DNA of 53,122 bases from Bradyrhizobium oropedii (GTDB lineage: Bacteria > Pseudomonadota > Alphaproteobacteria > Rhizobiales > Xanthobacteraceae): contig NZ_JACMYO010000039.1 in NCBI RefSeq assembly GCF_020889685.1, positions 1 through 53,122 on the forward strand, read 5' to 3'. Within the stretch, counting starts at the first letter, position 1; each line of letters begins with the position of its first letter. The translations under genes and the position numbers were made by a program. Below are positions 7,569-16,048 of the stretch, piece by piece. The notes beneath the pieces are model-generated. The model ran no database searches and was not told the origin of the DNA. It was given only the letters and a program-made list of their open reading frames with translations.

Positions 7569-8396
7569 TCACCGCCAGTGCAGCAACCGCACTTCCAGCA
7601 GGTTGATCAGCTTCCCCACCACAAGCCCGAACAGCGACAGGATCACGACGCCGGCGAGCAGCTGATCGGTCTGCATCAGATTGCCGGCCTGCAGCACGAA
7701 GGCGCCGATGCCGTATTGCGCGCCGATCATTTCGGCGCTGACCACGAGCAGCAGCGCAACCGACGAGGTGATGCGGAAGCCGGCGAGGATCGAGGGCAGC
7801 GCGCCCGGCCAGATCACGCGGCGGACGATGGCGTGGAACGGCACGTTGAAGCTCTGCGCCATCCGGATCAGATTGCGCGGCACCGCGTCGACGCCGCTAT
7901 AGACCGAGATCGCAGTCGAGAAGAACACGCCGAGCGCAATGGTCGCGATCTTCGGCTCCTCGCCGATCCCGAGCCACAGGATCAGCAACGGCAGCAGCGC
8001 GATCTTCGGAATCGGGAACAGTGCCGAGATGAAGGTGATGCCGACACCGCGCGCCATGGTCGACAGCCCGATCGCGAAGCCGACAATGACGCCGGCGGCC
8101 GTGCCGATGATCCAGCCGGTGCCGATCCGCATGATCGACCACGACAAATGCTGCCACAGCGCCCCCGACATCGCGAGCTTGGTGACCGCCACAGCGATCG
8201 CCGACGGCGCCGGCAGGAAGAGCGGATTGACCCATCCCGCACTGCCGGCAAGCTGCCAGACCGCGATGACCAGCGCGAGCGCGATCCAGCCCGCGGAGCG
8301 GCTGCCGCCCGGCGTGAAGCCGGCGCCGCGAAACGCGACCGGCCGCGTCGCTTCCGCCGATCGGTCCTTCGTCTCCTGCGGGGAGCGATCAAGCAT
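7569..8396 (-). CDS. ABC transporter permease, NitT/TauT type
   Basis: 275 residues from the ATG at 8396, which has GAGG seven bases upstream and overlaps the ATPase stop by 8 bp. It has about six membrane segments and the permease EAA-like loop region (GALPSILAGFRITSSVALLL, near residue 185) that contacts the ATPase. Relatives are the inner-membrane permeases of the SsuC/TauC/NrtB group, which import sulfonates, nitrate, aromatic or heterocyclic compounds. The substrate cannot be told from sequence. Last gene of the operon that starts with the FAD oxidoreductase. Confidence 0.85.
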   Translation of the reverse strand: MLDRSPQETKDRSAEATRPVAFRGAGFTPGGSRSAGWIALALVIAVWQLAGSAGWVNPLFLPAPSAIAVAVTKLAMSGALWQHLSWSIMRIGTGWIIGTAAGVIVGFAIGLSTMARGVGITFISALFPIPKIALLPLLILWLGIGEEPKIATIALGVFFSTAISVYSGVDAVPRNLIRMAQSFNVPFHAIVRRVIWPGALPSILAGFRITSSVALLLVVSAEMIGAQYGIGAFVLQAGNLMQTDQLLAGVVILSLFGLVVGKLINLLEVRLLHWR

Positions 8397-9162
8397 GCTG
8401 GACCTCGCGCTCGGCATCGATCGCCTCTTTCCGGATCAGCGACCACAACTCCCCCTGCAACGCGGCCATCGGCCCGCGCGCCTCCGCCGTGCCACGCTCG
8501 GCGCGCGTCATCGGGATGGTCACGATTTCCCTGATGCGGCCGGGGCGGCGCGACAGCACCACGACGCGGTCGGCAAGCCGCACGGCTTCCTCGAGATTAT
8601 GCGTGACATAGACCGCGCCCATCGCACCATCTGCAAGCAGGCCGACGAAATCCTCCATCAGGAGCTCGCGGGTCTGCGAATCCAGCGCCGACAGCGGCTC
8701 GTCCATCAACAGGATCGCCGGACGAACCGCGAGCGCGCGCGCGATGCCGACGCGCTGACGCATGCCGCCGGACAACTGCTTCGGGTATGCGGCGCGAAAA
8801 TCCGACAGCCCGGTGCGGCGCAGCGCATCGTCGATCACGGCGCGGCGCTCGCCGGCGCCGAGGGACGTGTGCAGCAGCGGAAACGCGACGTTCTCCTCGA
8901 CCGTGTTCCACGGCAGCAGGGCAAAGTCCTGGAACACAAAGGTCAACGGATTGAGGCTGCCCGACGGCGGCGCGCCGCGCAGTTCGGCGGCGCCCTCACT
9001 CGGCCGCAGCAAGCCACCGAGGATCGACAGCAGCGTGCTCTTGCCGCAGCCGGACGGACCGACGATCGCGACGATCTCGCCGGCGCGAACCGTGAAGGAG
9101 ACATCGCTGAGCACGTCGAGCGCGCCGAAGCGATGGCTGATATGGTCGGCGATCAGGTCCAT
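8389..9162 (-). CDS. ABC transporter ATP-binding protein, NitT/TauT type
   Basis: 257 residues. Walker A GPSGCGKST (about 35-43), Q-loop VFQDFALLPW, signature LSGGMRQRVGIARALA, Walker B ILLMDEPLSALD and switch His in VYVTHNLEEA are all intact. It pairs with the permease downstream (8-bp overlap) and with the binding protein upstream, from which it is separated by a 187-bp spacer holding a dispersed repeat. Confidence 0.9.
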   Translation of the reverse strand: MDLIADHISHRFGALDVLSDVSFTVRAGEIVAIVGPSGCGKSTLLSILGGLLRPSEGAAELRGAPPSGSLNPLTFVFQDFALLPWNTVEENVAFPLLHTSLGAGERRAVIDDALRRTGLSDFRAAYPKQLSGGMRQRVGIARALAVRPAILLMDEPLSALDSQTRELLMEDFVGLLADGAMGAVYVTHNLEEAVRLADRVVVLSRRPGRIREIVTIPMTRAERGTAEARGPMAALQGELWSLIRKEAIDAEREVQHA

Positions 9163-9188
9163 GTTGCGCCACTCTCCGCTGTCAGACC

Positions 9189-9285
9189 GTTATCCTGAGG
9201 AGCGCGCAGCGCGTCTCGAAGGATGGGCGGCCGAGCTCTATCCGGGCCGTCGACCCTTCGAGACGCGCGCAAGGGCGCGCTCCTC
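9189..9285. repeat. Dispersed repeat family B, copy 1
   Basis: ATCCTGAGGAGCGCGCAGCG and CGTCTCGAAGGATG on the left pair with CCCTTCGAGACGCGCGC and GGGCGCGCTCCTCC on the right. Copy 2 is at 45491-45594. The element sits inside an operon, between the ABC binding protein and ATPase genes, where a stem-loop could lower expression of the downstream genes. Confidence 0.7.
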
Positions 9286-9349
9286 CAGCGACAAAGGCGA
9301 AGCCTTTGCGCGGGGGTGACGGTGAGAGAGTGGTGCGCGCGGCTCAGCA

Positions 9350-10354
9350 TCAATCCGCCTTCACATAGTCCTTGGCGATGATCGCATCGGCATCAAAACC
9401 CTTGTCGACAAAACCCTGCCCCTGCAGCCATTTGATCTGGTTGTCGAGGTTCTTCACGTCGAGCTTGCCGTCGGGATCGATATAGGCGCAGTTGCCGACC
9501 ACCTGTTCGACCGGCAGGTTGGTGTATTTGGCGATGATCTCGAGCAGCGGTTTGGTCTTGTCGTTGATCGGCGCCACACCGTCCTTGATCGCGGTCAGGA
9601 TCACGTCGTGATATTCGTGGTCGGCGCGGGTGAGCGCGGTGAGCAGCCTCTTCACCAACTGCGGGTTGGTCAGCGTCTTCGGCGATGCGAAGATGGCGCC
9701 AAGCTGCCACGGCGTCTCGTCGCCGACCCAGCCGAGCAATTTTGCACCCTTCGAATCCATCAAGGTCCGCGCGGTCGAGACCGGCAACAGTGCCGCGTCG
9801 ACCGTCTCGCCCTTCAGCGCCGCGGTCGCATTCGACAGCGATTGCAGCGGCACCACCTTCACGTCGGACAGCTTGAAGCCGTACTTGTCGGCGAGCAGCC
9901 CGAGCGAGTAATGAAAACTGGAGCCGACCTGGGTCACTGCGACGCGCTTGCCTGCGAGATCCTTCGGCGTCTTGAGGCCGGCGGCATAGGCGTTGTTGCT
10001 GGCGAAATAGCCGATCAAGGGATAGCCGGCCTTCTCGCGGCTCATGCCGCCGATCACCTTCAGCGTGCTCTTGCCGGCGAGATTGTAGAGCCCCGCGGTC
10101 ACCGCGGTGACGCCGAAATCGACGTCGCCTGACGCGGTCGCCACCGCGATCGGCTGTGCCGCGTCGAAAAACTTCAGCTCGACATCGAGGCCGGCTTCGC
10201 GGAAGTAACCCTTGTCCTGCGCGATGAACACCGGCGCCGAGGACGACAGCCGCAGCACGCCGATCTTCGCCTTCAGGAGATCGTCGGCCCGTGCGATGCC
10301 GCTCGCGGCCCACACCAGCAGGCCCGCGAGTGCGAGCCGCGCCCAACCCTTCAT
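9350..10354 (-). CDS. ABC transporter periplasmic binding protein, NitT/TauT type
   Basis: 334 residues with a signal peptide of about 23 residues ending at ARADD. The mature part has the SsuA/TauA-like beginning KIGVLRLSSSAPVFIAQDKGYFREAGLDVEL and the domain-crossing motifs DFGVTAVTAGLYNLAG and LKTPKDLAGKRVAVTQVGS. It captures an unidentified small organic solute in the periplasm for the permease and ATPase downstream. The start is 12 bp after the FAD oxidoreductase stop with a ggagg-type site. Being next to a gentisate cluster and co-transcribed with a flavoenzyme hints at an aromatic or heterocyclic ligand, which is inference only. Confidence 0.85.
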   Translation of the reverse strand: MKGWARLALAGLLVWAASGIARADDLLKAKIGVLRLSSSAPVFIAQDKGYFREAGLDVELKFFDAAQPIAVATASGDVDFGVTAVTAGLYNLAGKSTLKVIGGMSREKAGYPLIGYFASNNAYAAGLKTPKDLAGKRVAVTQVGSSFHYSLGLLADKYGFKLSDVKVVPLQSLSNATAALKGETVDAALLPVSTARTLMDSKGAKLLGWVGDETPWQLGAIFASPKTLTNPQLVKRLLTALTRADHEYHDVILTAIKDGVAPINDKTKPLLEIIAKYTNLPVEQVVGNCAYIDPDGKLDVKNLDNQIKWLQGQGFVDKGFDADAIIAKDYVKAD

Positions 10355-10366
10355 TCCGTCCTCCGC

Positions 10367-11731
10367 TTACAAACCTTCTGGCACGGCCTGATCGCGGCCG
10401 ACGAACGCGCCCTGCTTGCCGAGTTGTTGTTGCAACTTTTCGACGGAAATGTCGCGCGGAATCGTATTGCCCGATAGTGCCAGCGCCGCCGCGGTTCCTG
10501 CCGCCTCGCCCATCACGAAGCAGGCACCGGAGACGCGCGCCGCCGATTGCCCTTCATGGGTCATCGAAGCGCAGCGGCCGGCGACCAGGAGATTGTCGAC
10601 GCCATCAGGTACCAGCATGCGATACGGCAATTCGTTGTAGCCGCGGCTCTCCGGGATCGGCGGAAACTCGAAAGTCACATCGCCCGGCACGTGCTTTTCC
10701 ATCGGCCAGCCGTTGACGCCGATCGAGTCCGCGAATGAGGCGCAGCCCAGCACGTCCTCGCCGGACAGCATGTAGCCGCCGATCACGCGCCGCGTCTCGC
10801 GGATGCCGAGTTGTGGCGGCAGATCGACGATGTAGGAATTTTCAAAGCCCGGCACCGTGCGCAGGAACTTGAACGCCTCGACCGCCTGGCGGCGGCCCTC
10901 GATCTCGCCGCGCGTCATCTCGTCGGGATCAATACCGGAAATGGCGCCGCCATCGCTGCGCGTCACCTGGGTGAAATTCACCCGCCATTCGATCTGCGAT
11001 TTCTGCGGCCGCACGATCGCGGACTTGCGCGGGAATTTATAGGTGCCGGCGGCCTCGGCCTGCGCCATCCGCTCCGGAATCGTCCGCCACGCATCGCCGG
11101 CCTTCGCCGGATCGATGCCGTTGAGACGGAACATCATTGAGGGGTAGAGCATGCCGCCCTGGTTGTCGCCGACCTCATGGGGCGCACCGGCCCACACCGC
11201 GAGATCGCCGTCACCGGAGCAATCGATGAAGATGCCGCCCCGCACCGCCTGCCGTCCGGCCTTGGTTTCCACCATCAGCGCGCGGATGTGCGCGCCGTCC
11301 ATGACGACGCCGGCGCCGAGCGCATGGAACAGGATGTCGACCTTGTGATGCGCCAGGAGATCGTCCGCCGCGATCTTGTAGGCCGCGGTGTCGTAGGCTT
11401 GCGCGAGGATCTTGCCGAGGATCAGATGCGGCGCGTTCAGTCCGCCGAGCCGGTCGATGCGCGCCAGCAGGTCGGAGGCGATGCCCTGCACGACCCGGTG
11501 CATCTCGCCGAAGATGTTGGCGTGCAGGCCGCAGAAGTTGGTCACGCCCGCCGCGGTGCCCATGCCGCCGAGAAACCCGTAACGCTCGATCAGGAGCGTT
11601 CGCCGTCCGGCGCGTGCCGCGCCGACGGCTGCCGCGATGCCGGCCGGTCCGCCGCCAAGCACCACCACATCATATTCGCCATAGACCGGCACCTGCCGCG
11701 CAGGTTCTTCGATCGTGCTCGCTCGCATCAT
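10367..11731 (-). CDS. FAD-dependent oxidoreductase (FAD_oxidored family)
   Basis: 454 residues from the ATG at 11731 (an ATG at 11728 and a TTG at 11746 are alternatives). N-terminal dinucleotide fold VVVLGGGPAGIAAAVGAARAG (about 24-44) with the family feature FLGGMGTAAGV soon after; FIDCSGDGDLA in the middle; C-terminal LLVAGRCASMTHEGQSAARV and GEAAGTAAALA, which bind FAD. These flavoenzymes often oxidise or dehydroxylate organic acids or nitrogen compounds; the substrate is unknown. First gene of the operon with the NitT/TauT importer and divergent from a LysR gene, so it probably acts on the imported compound. Confidence 0.75.
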   Translation of the reverse strand: MMRASTIEEPARQVPVYGEYDVVVLGGGPAGIAAAVGAARAGRRTLLIERYGFLGGMGTAAGVTNFCGLHANIFGEMHRVVQGIASDLLARIDRLGGLNAPHLILGKILAQAYDTAAYKIAADDLLAHHKVDILFHALGAGVVMDGAHIRALMVETKAGRQAVRGGIFIDCSGDGDLAVWAGAPHEVGDNQGGMLYPSMMFRLNGIDPAKAGDAWRTIPERMAQAEAAGTYKFPRKSAIVRPQKSQIEWRVNFTQVTRSDGGAISGIDPDEMTRGEIEGRRQAVEAFKFLRTVPGFENSYIVDLPPQLGIRETRRVIGGYMLSGEDVLGCASFADSIGVNGWPMEKHVPGDVTFEFPPIPESRGYNELPYRMLVPDGVDNLLVAGRCASMTHEGQSAARVSGACFVMGEAAGTAAALALSGNTIPRDISVEKLQQQLGKQGAFVGRDQAVPEGL

Positions 11732-11776
11732 TTCCGCCCTGAACAAAGCTGATTGGGCGAACTATGAATTGATGCG

Positions 11777-11791
11777 GATTGCAGTACAATC
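11777..11791. promoter_or_regulatory. Candidate LysR-type binding site
   Basis: Perfect inverted repeat GATTG-N5-CAATC in the 120-bp spacer between the FAD-oxidoreductase operon and the divergent LysR gene. LysR regulators usually bind such dyads between divergent promoters. The classical T-N11-A spacing is not met exactly, so this is a moderate candidate. Confidence 0.45.
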
Positions 11792-11851
11792 CACCAAATT
11801 ATGTGATCAGTTTTCGCGAATCGAGAAAGGCGAGAGCAAAGGGAACGGCCG

Positions 11852-12736
11852 ATGGATACGCTGGTGAACCTCGAAGCCTTCCTCGCCACCGCAGACGCCG
11901 GCGGCTTCTCCGGCGCTGCGCGCAGGCTCAACGTCGCGACCTCGGTCGTCGCCAAGCGCGTCACCCAGCTCGAGGAGCGGATCGGCACCGCGCTATTCCA
12001 CCGCTCGACGCGGCAATTGCGGCTGACCGAGGCCGGTCAGCAATATGTGCATCGCGCCCGCGGCGTCGTTGCCGATGTCGGCGATCTCCTGTCGCGAATG
12101 GGCGAGAAGCAGCGCGACCTCTCCGATCATCTGCGCGTCAAGGCGCCGACCTCGCTGACGGTCGCACGTCTCGCCGATGCCTTCACGATCTTCCAGAAGC
12201 AGAACAGCAGCGTGAAGCTCGAGATCGTGATGATCGATCGTCCGGTCGATCCTGTGACCGAAGGTTTCGATATCGCGATCGGCGCCTTTCCGCATTCCTT
12301 CGGCGGTGTCGTCGACGAACCGCTGTGCCGGCTGCAGCGGCTCGTGTGCGCCTCACCGGCGTATCTCAAGAAGCAGGGAACGCCGAAGCATCCGCGCGAT
12401 CTGGTCGATCATCGCTGCCTCAGCTTTCTGCCGACAGGACCGGAATGGCCGTTCGAGGGGCCACGCGGCCGCATCAATATCCAGGTGCGGCCGATTCTCA
12501 GTTCAAACGAGGGCCGCGTGCTGACGCAAAGCGCGATCTCCGGTAACGGCATCGCGCTGCTCTCGCATTATCTGGTCGCGGACGCGCTGCGCGACGGCAC
12601 GTTGCAGCCGGTCCTCCCTGAGTTTCCGATCCCGGAACTGTGGGTGAAGGCCGCCGTTCCCGAACGCCGCATCGATGCCGCCGCGGTGCAGGCACTGCTC
12701 AAGACCTTGAAAAAGTCGCTGTCGCAGTCGCTGTGA
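11852..12736 (+). CDS. LysR-family transcriptional regulator
   Basis: 294 residues. N-terminal winged helix-turn-helix (residues 4-62: LVNLEAFLATADAGGFSGAA, LNVATSVVAKRVTQLEERIG, LFHRSTRQLRLTEAG). The C-terminal effector domain resembles the CrgA/DmlR subgroup (DLSDHLRVKAPTSL, GFDIAIG, CLSFLPTGPEWPFEGP). ATG at 11852 follows aaaggga. It is divergent from the FAD oxidoreductase and ABC importer operon, which is its most likely target, with the transported or processed compound as co-inducer. Confidence 0.9.
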   Translation: MDTLVNLEAFLATADAGGFSGAARRLNVATSVVAKRVTQLEERIGTALFHRSTRQLRLTEAGQQYVHRARGVVADVGDLLSRMGEKQRDLSDHLRVKAPTSLTVARLADAFTIFQKQNSSVKLEIVMIDRPVDPVTEGFDIAIGAFPHSFGGVVDEPLCRLQRLVCASPAYLKKQGTPKHPRDLVDHRCLSFLPTGPEWPFEGPRGRINIQVRPILSSNEGRVLTQSAISGNGIALLSHYLVADALRDGTLQPVLPEFPIPELWVKAAVPERRIDAAAVQALLKTLKKSLSQSL

Positions 12737-12798
12737 TATAGCGGTGGTCTTGCTCCACGCAGGCGGACCTGAGACAAGGGCGCGAAAGGATCACCCGC

Positions 12799-13062
12799 TT
12801 GAAACTCCTGATGTCAGCCTTGCTCGGTCTCATGATCGTTGCGACGCCCGCGGCGGCGATCGAGACCTGCCGCTTCATCGAGGCCAAGGCCGAGCGCGAA
12901 GCCTGCTACCATCGGCAAGAGCAGGAGCTGGCGGCGAAGCGCAAGCCCGAGCCGCCGATCGCGCAATCAAGCGAAGCGAAGACGTTCGATCAGCTGCAGC
13001 AGATGCGGCGCGACGACGAAGAGGTCTATCGCAGCATGCGCGGCATCTGCCGCGGCTGCTGA
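12799..13062 (+). CDS. Small secreted hypothetical protein, Cys-containing
   Basis: 87 residues. TTG start at 12799 with gaaagga just upstream. A signal peptide of about 20 residues (MKLLMSALLGLMIVATPAAA) precedes a charged, probably helical mature part with two Cys near the front (ETCRF, EACYH) and a C-terminal GICRGC pair. Function unknown; it resembles the small periplasmic proteins seen elsewhere in the window. A dispersed repeat follows 19 bp after the stop. Confidence 0.65.
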   Translation: MKLLMSALLGLMIVATPAAAIETCRFIEAKAEREACYHRQEQELAAKRKPEPPIAQSSEAKTFDQLQQMRRDDEEVYRSMRGICRGC

Positions 13063-13080
13063 GCGGTACGCTTGCAAATA

Positions 13081-13163
13081 TGTAGGGCGGATTAGCGCAG
13101 CGTAATCCGCCAATCTGTCGGAATGCGAGCGGCGGGTTACGCCTTCGGCTAACCCGCCCTACA
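13081..13163. repeat. Dispersed repeat family D
   Basis: TGTAGGGCGGATTAGCGCAG at the left end pairs with GGCTAACCCGCCCTACA at the right end, with internal gcgggttacgcc against taatccgcc. It fills the spacer between two convergent genes. This is the known GTAGGGCGGATTAGC type of bacterial intergenic palindrome. Only one copy is visible here. Confidence 0.7.
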
Positions 13164-13178
13164 GACCATCCGCACAGA

Positions 13179-13976
13179 CTACACCTTGCCGCCCCACCGC
13201 CCGGCGCGCTTCTCGGCAAAGGACGCGAGCCCTTCGGCCGCCTCGGCGGTCTGCCGCTTGGCCGAGTGCAGCTGGACAAGGCGCTTGTAGGCCGCATCGT
13301 CGACGGCCATGCCGCCGAACGAGCTCTCCATCGCGAGCTTCTTGGTTTCGGCCATCGCATCCGGGGCGTTGCCGAGCAGCTGCTCGACGACCCTGGCGCC
13401 TGCGCTTTCGAGATCGGCCAGCGGCACCACCTCATGGACGAGGCCGATACGGCGGGCATCCTCGGCGCCGAAACGTTCGCCGGTCAACGCATAGCGGCGC
13501 ACCTGGCGGACGCCGATGGCGTCGCAGAGCTGCGGGATGATGATCGCAGCCGTCAGGCCCCAGCGTACCTCGGTGATCGAGAACAGCGCATTGTCGGCCG
13601 CGATCACGATATCGCAGGCCGAGATCACGCCGGTGCCGCCGCCGAAGCAGCCGCCCTGCACCAGCGCCACCGTCGGGACCGGCAGCGTGTTGAGGCGCTG
13701 CACCGCCTCGAAGGTGGCGCGCGACGCCACCTCGTTCTCCTCTGCTGATTTCGGGCGCACGCCGTTGATCCATTTCAGGTCGGCGCCGGCCTGGAAATGC
13801 TTGCCGTTGCCGTTGAGCACGACCACGCGCACCGGCTTGGTCGAGAGATCGTCGATCGCCGCCAGCACGCCTGCAATCAGCGCGCCGTCATAGGCATTGT
13901 TGACCTCGGGGCGATTCAGCGTGACGGACGCGACCCCGCGCGCATCGAGGCTCCACAGGACTGGGCTGGCCGACAT
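13179..13976 (-). CDS. Enoyl-CoA hydratase/isomerase family protein (LiuC-like)
   Basis: 265 residues from the ATG at 13976, which has gggaga six bases upstream; the longer open frame to 14216 has no support. Crotonase fold with the oxyanion-hole segments HFQAGADLKW and GGCFGGGTGV. Of the two classical catalytic Glu, the second is kept (FSITEVRWG) and the first is Gly (GGGTGVISACD). This pattern matches 3-methylglutaconyl-CoA or isohexenylglutaconyl-CoA hydratases of leucine and terpenoid breakdown. No other leucine-pathway gene is beside it, so a precise substrate is not claimed. It is divergent from the ketopantoate-reductase-like gene across 179 bp in which I see no further feature. Confidence 0.82.
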   Translation of the reverse strand: MSASPVLWSLDARGVASVTLNRPEVNNAYDGALIAGVLAAIDDLSTKPVRVVVLNGNGKHFQAGADLKWINGVRPKSAEENEVASRATFEAVQRLNTLPVPTVALVQGGCFGGGTGVISACDIVIAADNALFSITEVRWGLTAAIIIPQLCDAIGVRQVRRYALTGERFGAEDARRIGLVHEVVPLADLESAGARVVEQLLGNAPDAMAETKKLAMESSFGGMAVDDAAYKRLVQLHSAKRQTAEAAEGLASFAEKRAGRWGGKV

Positions 13977-14155
13977 GATGTTTCTCCCTGGTTCGGTATT
14001 GCTGTTGTCTTGTACTAACCTTGCACTATGGCGAGAGGAGATGGCTTGATCCATCACTTTCGAGCGCGCGCGGCCGCGCCACGCGCATGACGGGTTGCGC
14101 GATGGCCTGCGCTTGTGGAAACTGACGCGACACGTTGCAAGGACTAGTTCCACTG

Positions 14156-15130
14156 ATGCGTATTTGTATTTTCGGCGCAGGCGCCGTTGGCAGCCACTTC
14201 GCGGTCCGGCTGGCACGCGCCGGCCACGATGTGTCCTGCGTGATGCGCGGACCGCATCTCGACGCGGTCAGGACCAACGGATTGACGCTGAAGGTCGGCG
14301 ACAGCAGCGTCACTGCGAAAGTGACGGCATCGGCCGATCCTGCTGAGCTGGGGCCGCAGGACGTCGTCATCAGCACGCTGAAGGCGACCGGCATCGGTGC
14401 GCTCGCAACCGGACTGCCACCGCTGCTTCAGCGCGACACGATGGTCGTGTTCGCGCAGAACGGCATTCCCTGGTGGTACGGTCTCGGCCTGCCGACGCAG
14501 CATCCCGCGATCCCCGATCTCGGCTTCCTCGATCCCGGCGGACGCCTGCACTGCGCCATCCCGGAGGAGCGGATCATCGGCGGCGTGATCTTCTCCTCCA
14601 ACGAGGTGATCGCGCCCGGCGTGGTGGCGAACCTGTCGCCGGATCGCAATCGCCTCTTGATCGGCGAGTGCGACGACCGCCGGAGCGAGCGCATCGCCAT
14701 TCTGCGCGCGGCCCTCAATGACGCCGCGATCGAGTCGCCCGAGGTCAGTGAGATTCGTGAGACGATCTGGTCGAAGCTGCTCACCAACATGTCGATGTCG
14801 GTGCTCTGCCTGTTGACCGGGCTGACCGCGCGCGGCGTCCGCGACGATCCTGACATGCAGGACGTGATCGCGCGGCTGCTCGACGAGGCCAATGCGGTGG
14901 CGACACGCTATATCCCCGAGGTCAAGCGCGTCACCCGCTCAGGGCCGGCGCCCGACCACAAGCCGTCGATCCTGCAGGACTACGAGCTCGGCCGCGCAAT
15001 GGAGATCGACGTGCTGGTGCGTGCACCGGCGGCGTTTGCCCGCGCAGCCGGACTTCCGACCCCGATGCTCGATTTGATGGCCGCGCTCGCGATCCAGAAG
15101 GCGCGTGACAAGGGGCTGTATCAGGGCTGA
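14156..15130 (+). CDS. 2-dehydropantoate 2-reductase family protein
   Basis: 324 residues from ATG at 14156 (MRICIFGAGAVG); a TTG 21 bp upstream is less likely. N-terminal NADP fold with GAGAVGS and the C-terminal helical ApbA/PanE domain (IRETIWSKLLTNMSMSVLCLL with the conserved Lys; EIDVLVRAPAAFARA). Members reduce 2-dehydropantoate to pantoate, but the family contains many catabolic dehydrogenases. A second member lies at 35740-36762, so at least one is probably not the biosynthetic enzyme. It is followed after 39 bp by an SDR and probably forms an operon with it. Confidence 0.8.
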   Translation: MRICIFGAGAVGSHFAVRLARAGHDVSCVMRGPHLDAVRTNGLTLKVGDSSVTAKVTASADPAELGPQDVVISTLKATGIGALATGLPPLLQRDTMVVFAQNGIPWWYGLGLPTQHPAIPDLGFLDPGGRLHCAIPEERIIGGVIFSSNEVIAPGVVANLSPDRNRLLIGECDDRRSERIAILRAALNDAAIESPEVSEIRETIWSKLLTNMSMSVLCLLTGLTARGVRDDPDMQDVIARLLDEANAVATRYIPEVKRVTRSGPAPDHKPSILQDYELGRAMEIDVLVRAPAAFARAAGLPTPMLDLMAALAIQKARDKGLYQG

Positions 15131-15169
15131 CAATCCGGTCGCGACGATAACAAGCAGGGATATCGAACC

Positions 15170-15949
15170 ATGCAAGTCAAGGACAAGGTCTGCATCGTCA
15201 CCGGTGGCGCCAGCGGGATCGGCGAAGCGGTGGCGCGGGCCTATGCGGAGGCCGGCGCGCGCGGCGTGGTGGTCGCCGATCTCAAGACCTCGCGCGACCG
15301 GCTCGCCAGCGTCGCCGGCGACATCGACGGCCTCGCGGTCACCGCCGATGTCGGGCTCGAGGAGGACCTCAAGGCGCTGATCGCCGCAGCCGAGGACAAA
15401 TATGGTCCGGTCGACGTGTTCTTCTCCAATGCCGGGCTGTCGCGCAAGGGACAGGAAACCGCGTCCGATGCCGACTGGGACGTCAGCTGGCGCGTGCATG
15501 TGATGAGCCACGTGTTCGCGGCGCGCGCGCTGGTGCCGGGCATGCTGGCGCGCGGCTCGGGCTATCTCATCAACACTGCATCGGCCGCGGGGCTGTTGGC
15601 CTCGCTGAACTCGATGCCCTACGGCGTCACCAAGAACGCCGCGGTCGCGCTCGCCGAGCATCTCGCCATCCAGTATGGCGACCGCGGCATCCGTGTCTCC
15701 GTGCTCTGCCCGCAATCGGTGCAAACAGGCATGACGACGCCGGGCCCGAGCGCCGCGCGCGTCGACGGTGTGCTGCAGCCCGGCGAGGTCGCGCGGATGG
15801 TGATCGAAGCGATGGCCGAGGAACGCTTCCTGATTCTCTCGCACCCCCAGGTGCAGGAATACATGCTGCGCAAGGCCACCAATCGAGAGCGCTGGCTGTC
15901 CGGCATGCGCCGCCTGCGCGACCGGATTTATGGCGGCGCGGCGTCGTAA
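15170..15949 (+). CDS. Short-chain dehydrogenase/reductase
   Basis: 259 residues. Cofactor motif TGGASGIG (residues 11-18), SNAG in place of NNAG near 88, catalytic Ser in NTASAAG and YGVTK as the YxxxK pair. An acidic residue after strand 2 (VVADLKTSR) favours NAD. Substrate unknown. It lies 39 bp after a ketopantoate-reductase-like gene and is likely co-transcribed; both could act on a hydroxy acid or its derivative. The atypical tail (residues 215-259) is Arg-rich. Confidence 0.85.
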   Translation: MQVKDKVCIVTGGASGIGEAVARAYAEAGARGVVVADLKTSRDRLASVAGDIDGLAVTADVGLEEDLKALIAAAEDKYGPVDVFFSNAGLSRKGQETASDADWDVSWRVHVMSHVFAARALVPGMLARGSGYLINTASAAGLLASLNSMPYGVTKNAAVALAEHLAIQYGDRGIRVSVLCPQSVQTGMTTPGPSAARVDGVLQPGEVARMVIEAMAEERFLILSHPQVQEYMLRKATNRERWLSGMRRLRDRIYGGAAS

Positions 15950-15960
15950 AACCGTCTCCC

Positions 15961-16044
15961 CGTCATTGCGAGGAGCGACAGCGACGAAGCATCCATTTCT
16001 CGGCATGCGGCACTATGGATTGCTTCGCTTCGCTCGCAATGACG
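15961..16044. repeat. Dispersed repeat family C, copy 1
   Basis: CGTCATTGCGAG at 15961-15972 and CTCGCAATGACG at 16033-16044 are perfect 12-bp inverted arms, with further pairing inside (cgacgaagcatcca against tggattgcttcg). Copy 2 is at 47306-47388. It fills the gap between the convergent SDR and racemase genes. Confidence 0.8.
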
Positions 16045-16048
16045 AGAC

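Noticed and set aside
12568..12777. Minus-strand frame at the end of the LysR gene
   Set aside because: It overlaps the coding 3' end of the regulator, lacks motifs and has no promoter-like spacer.
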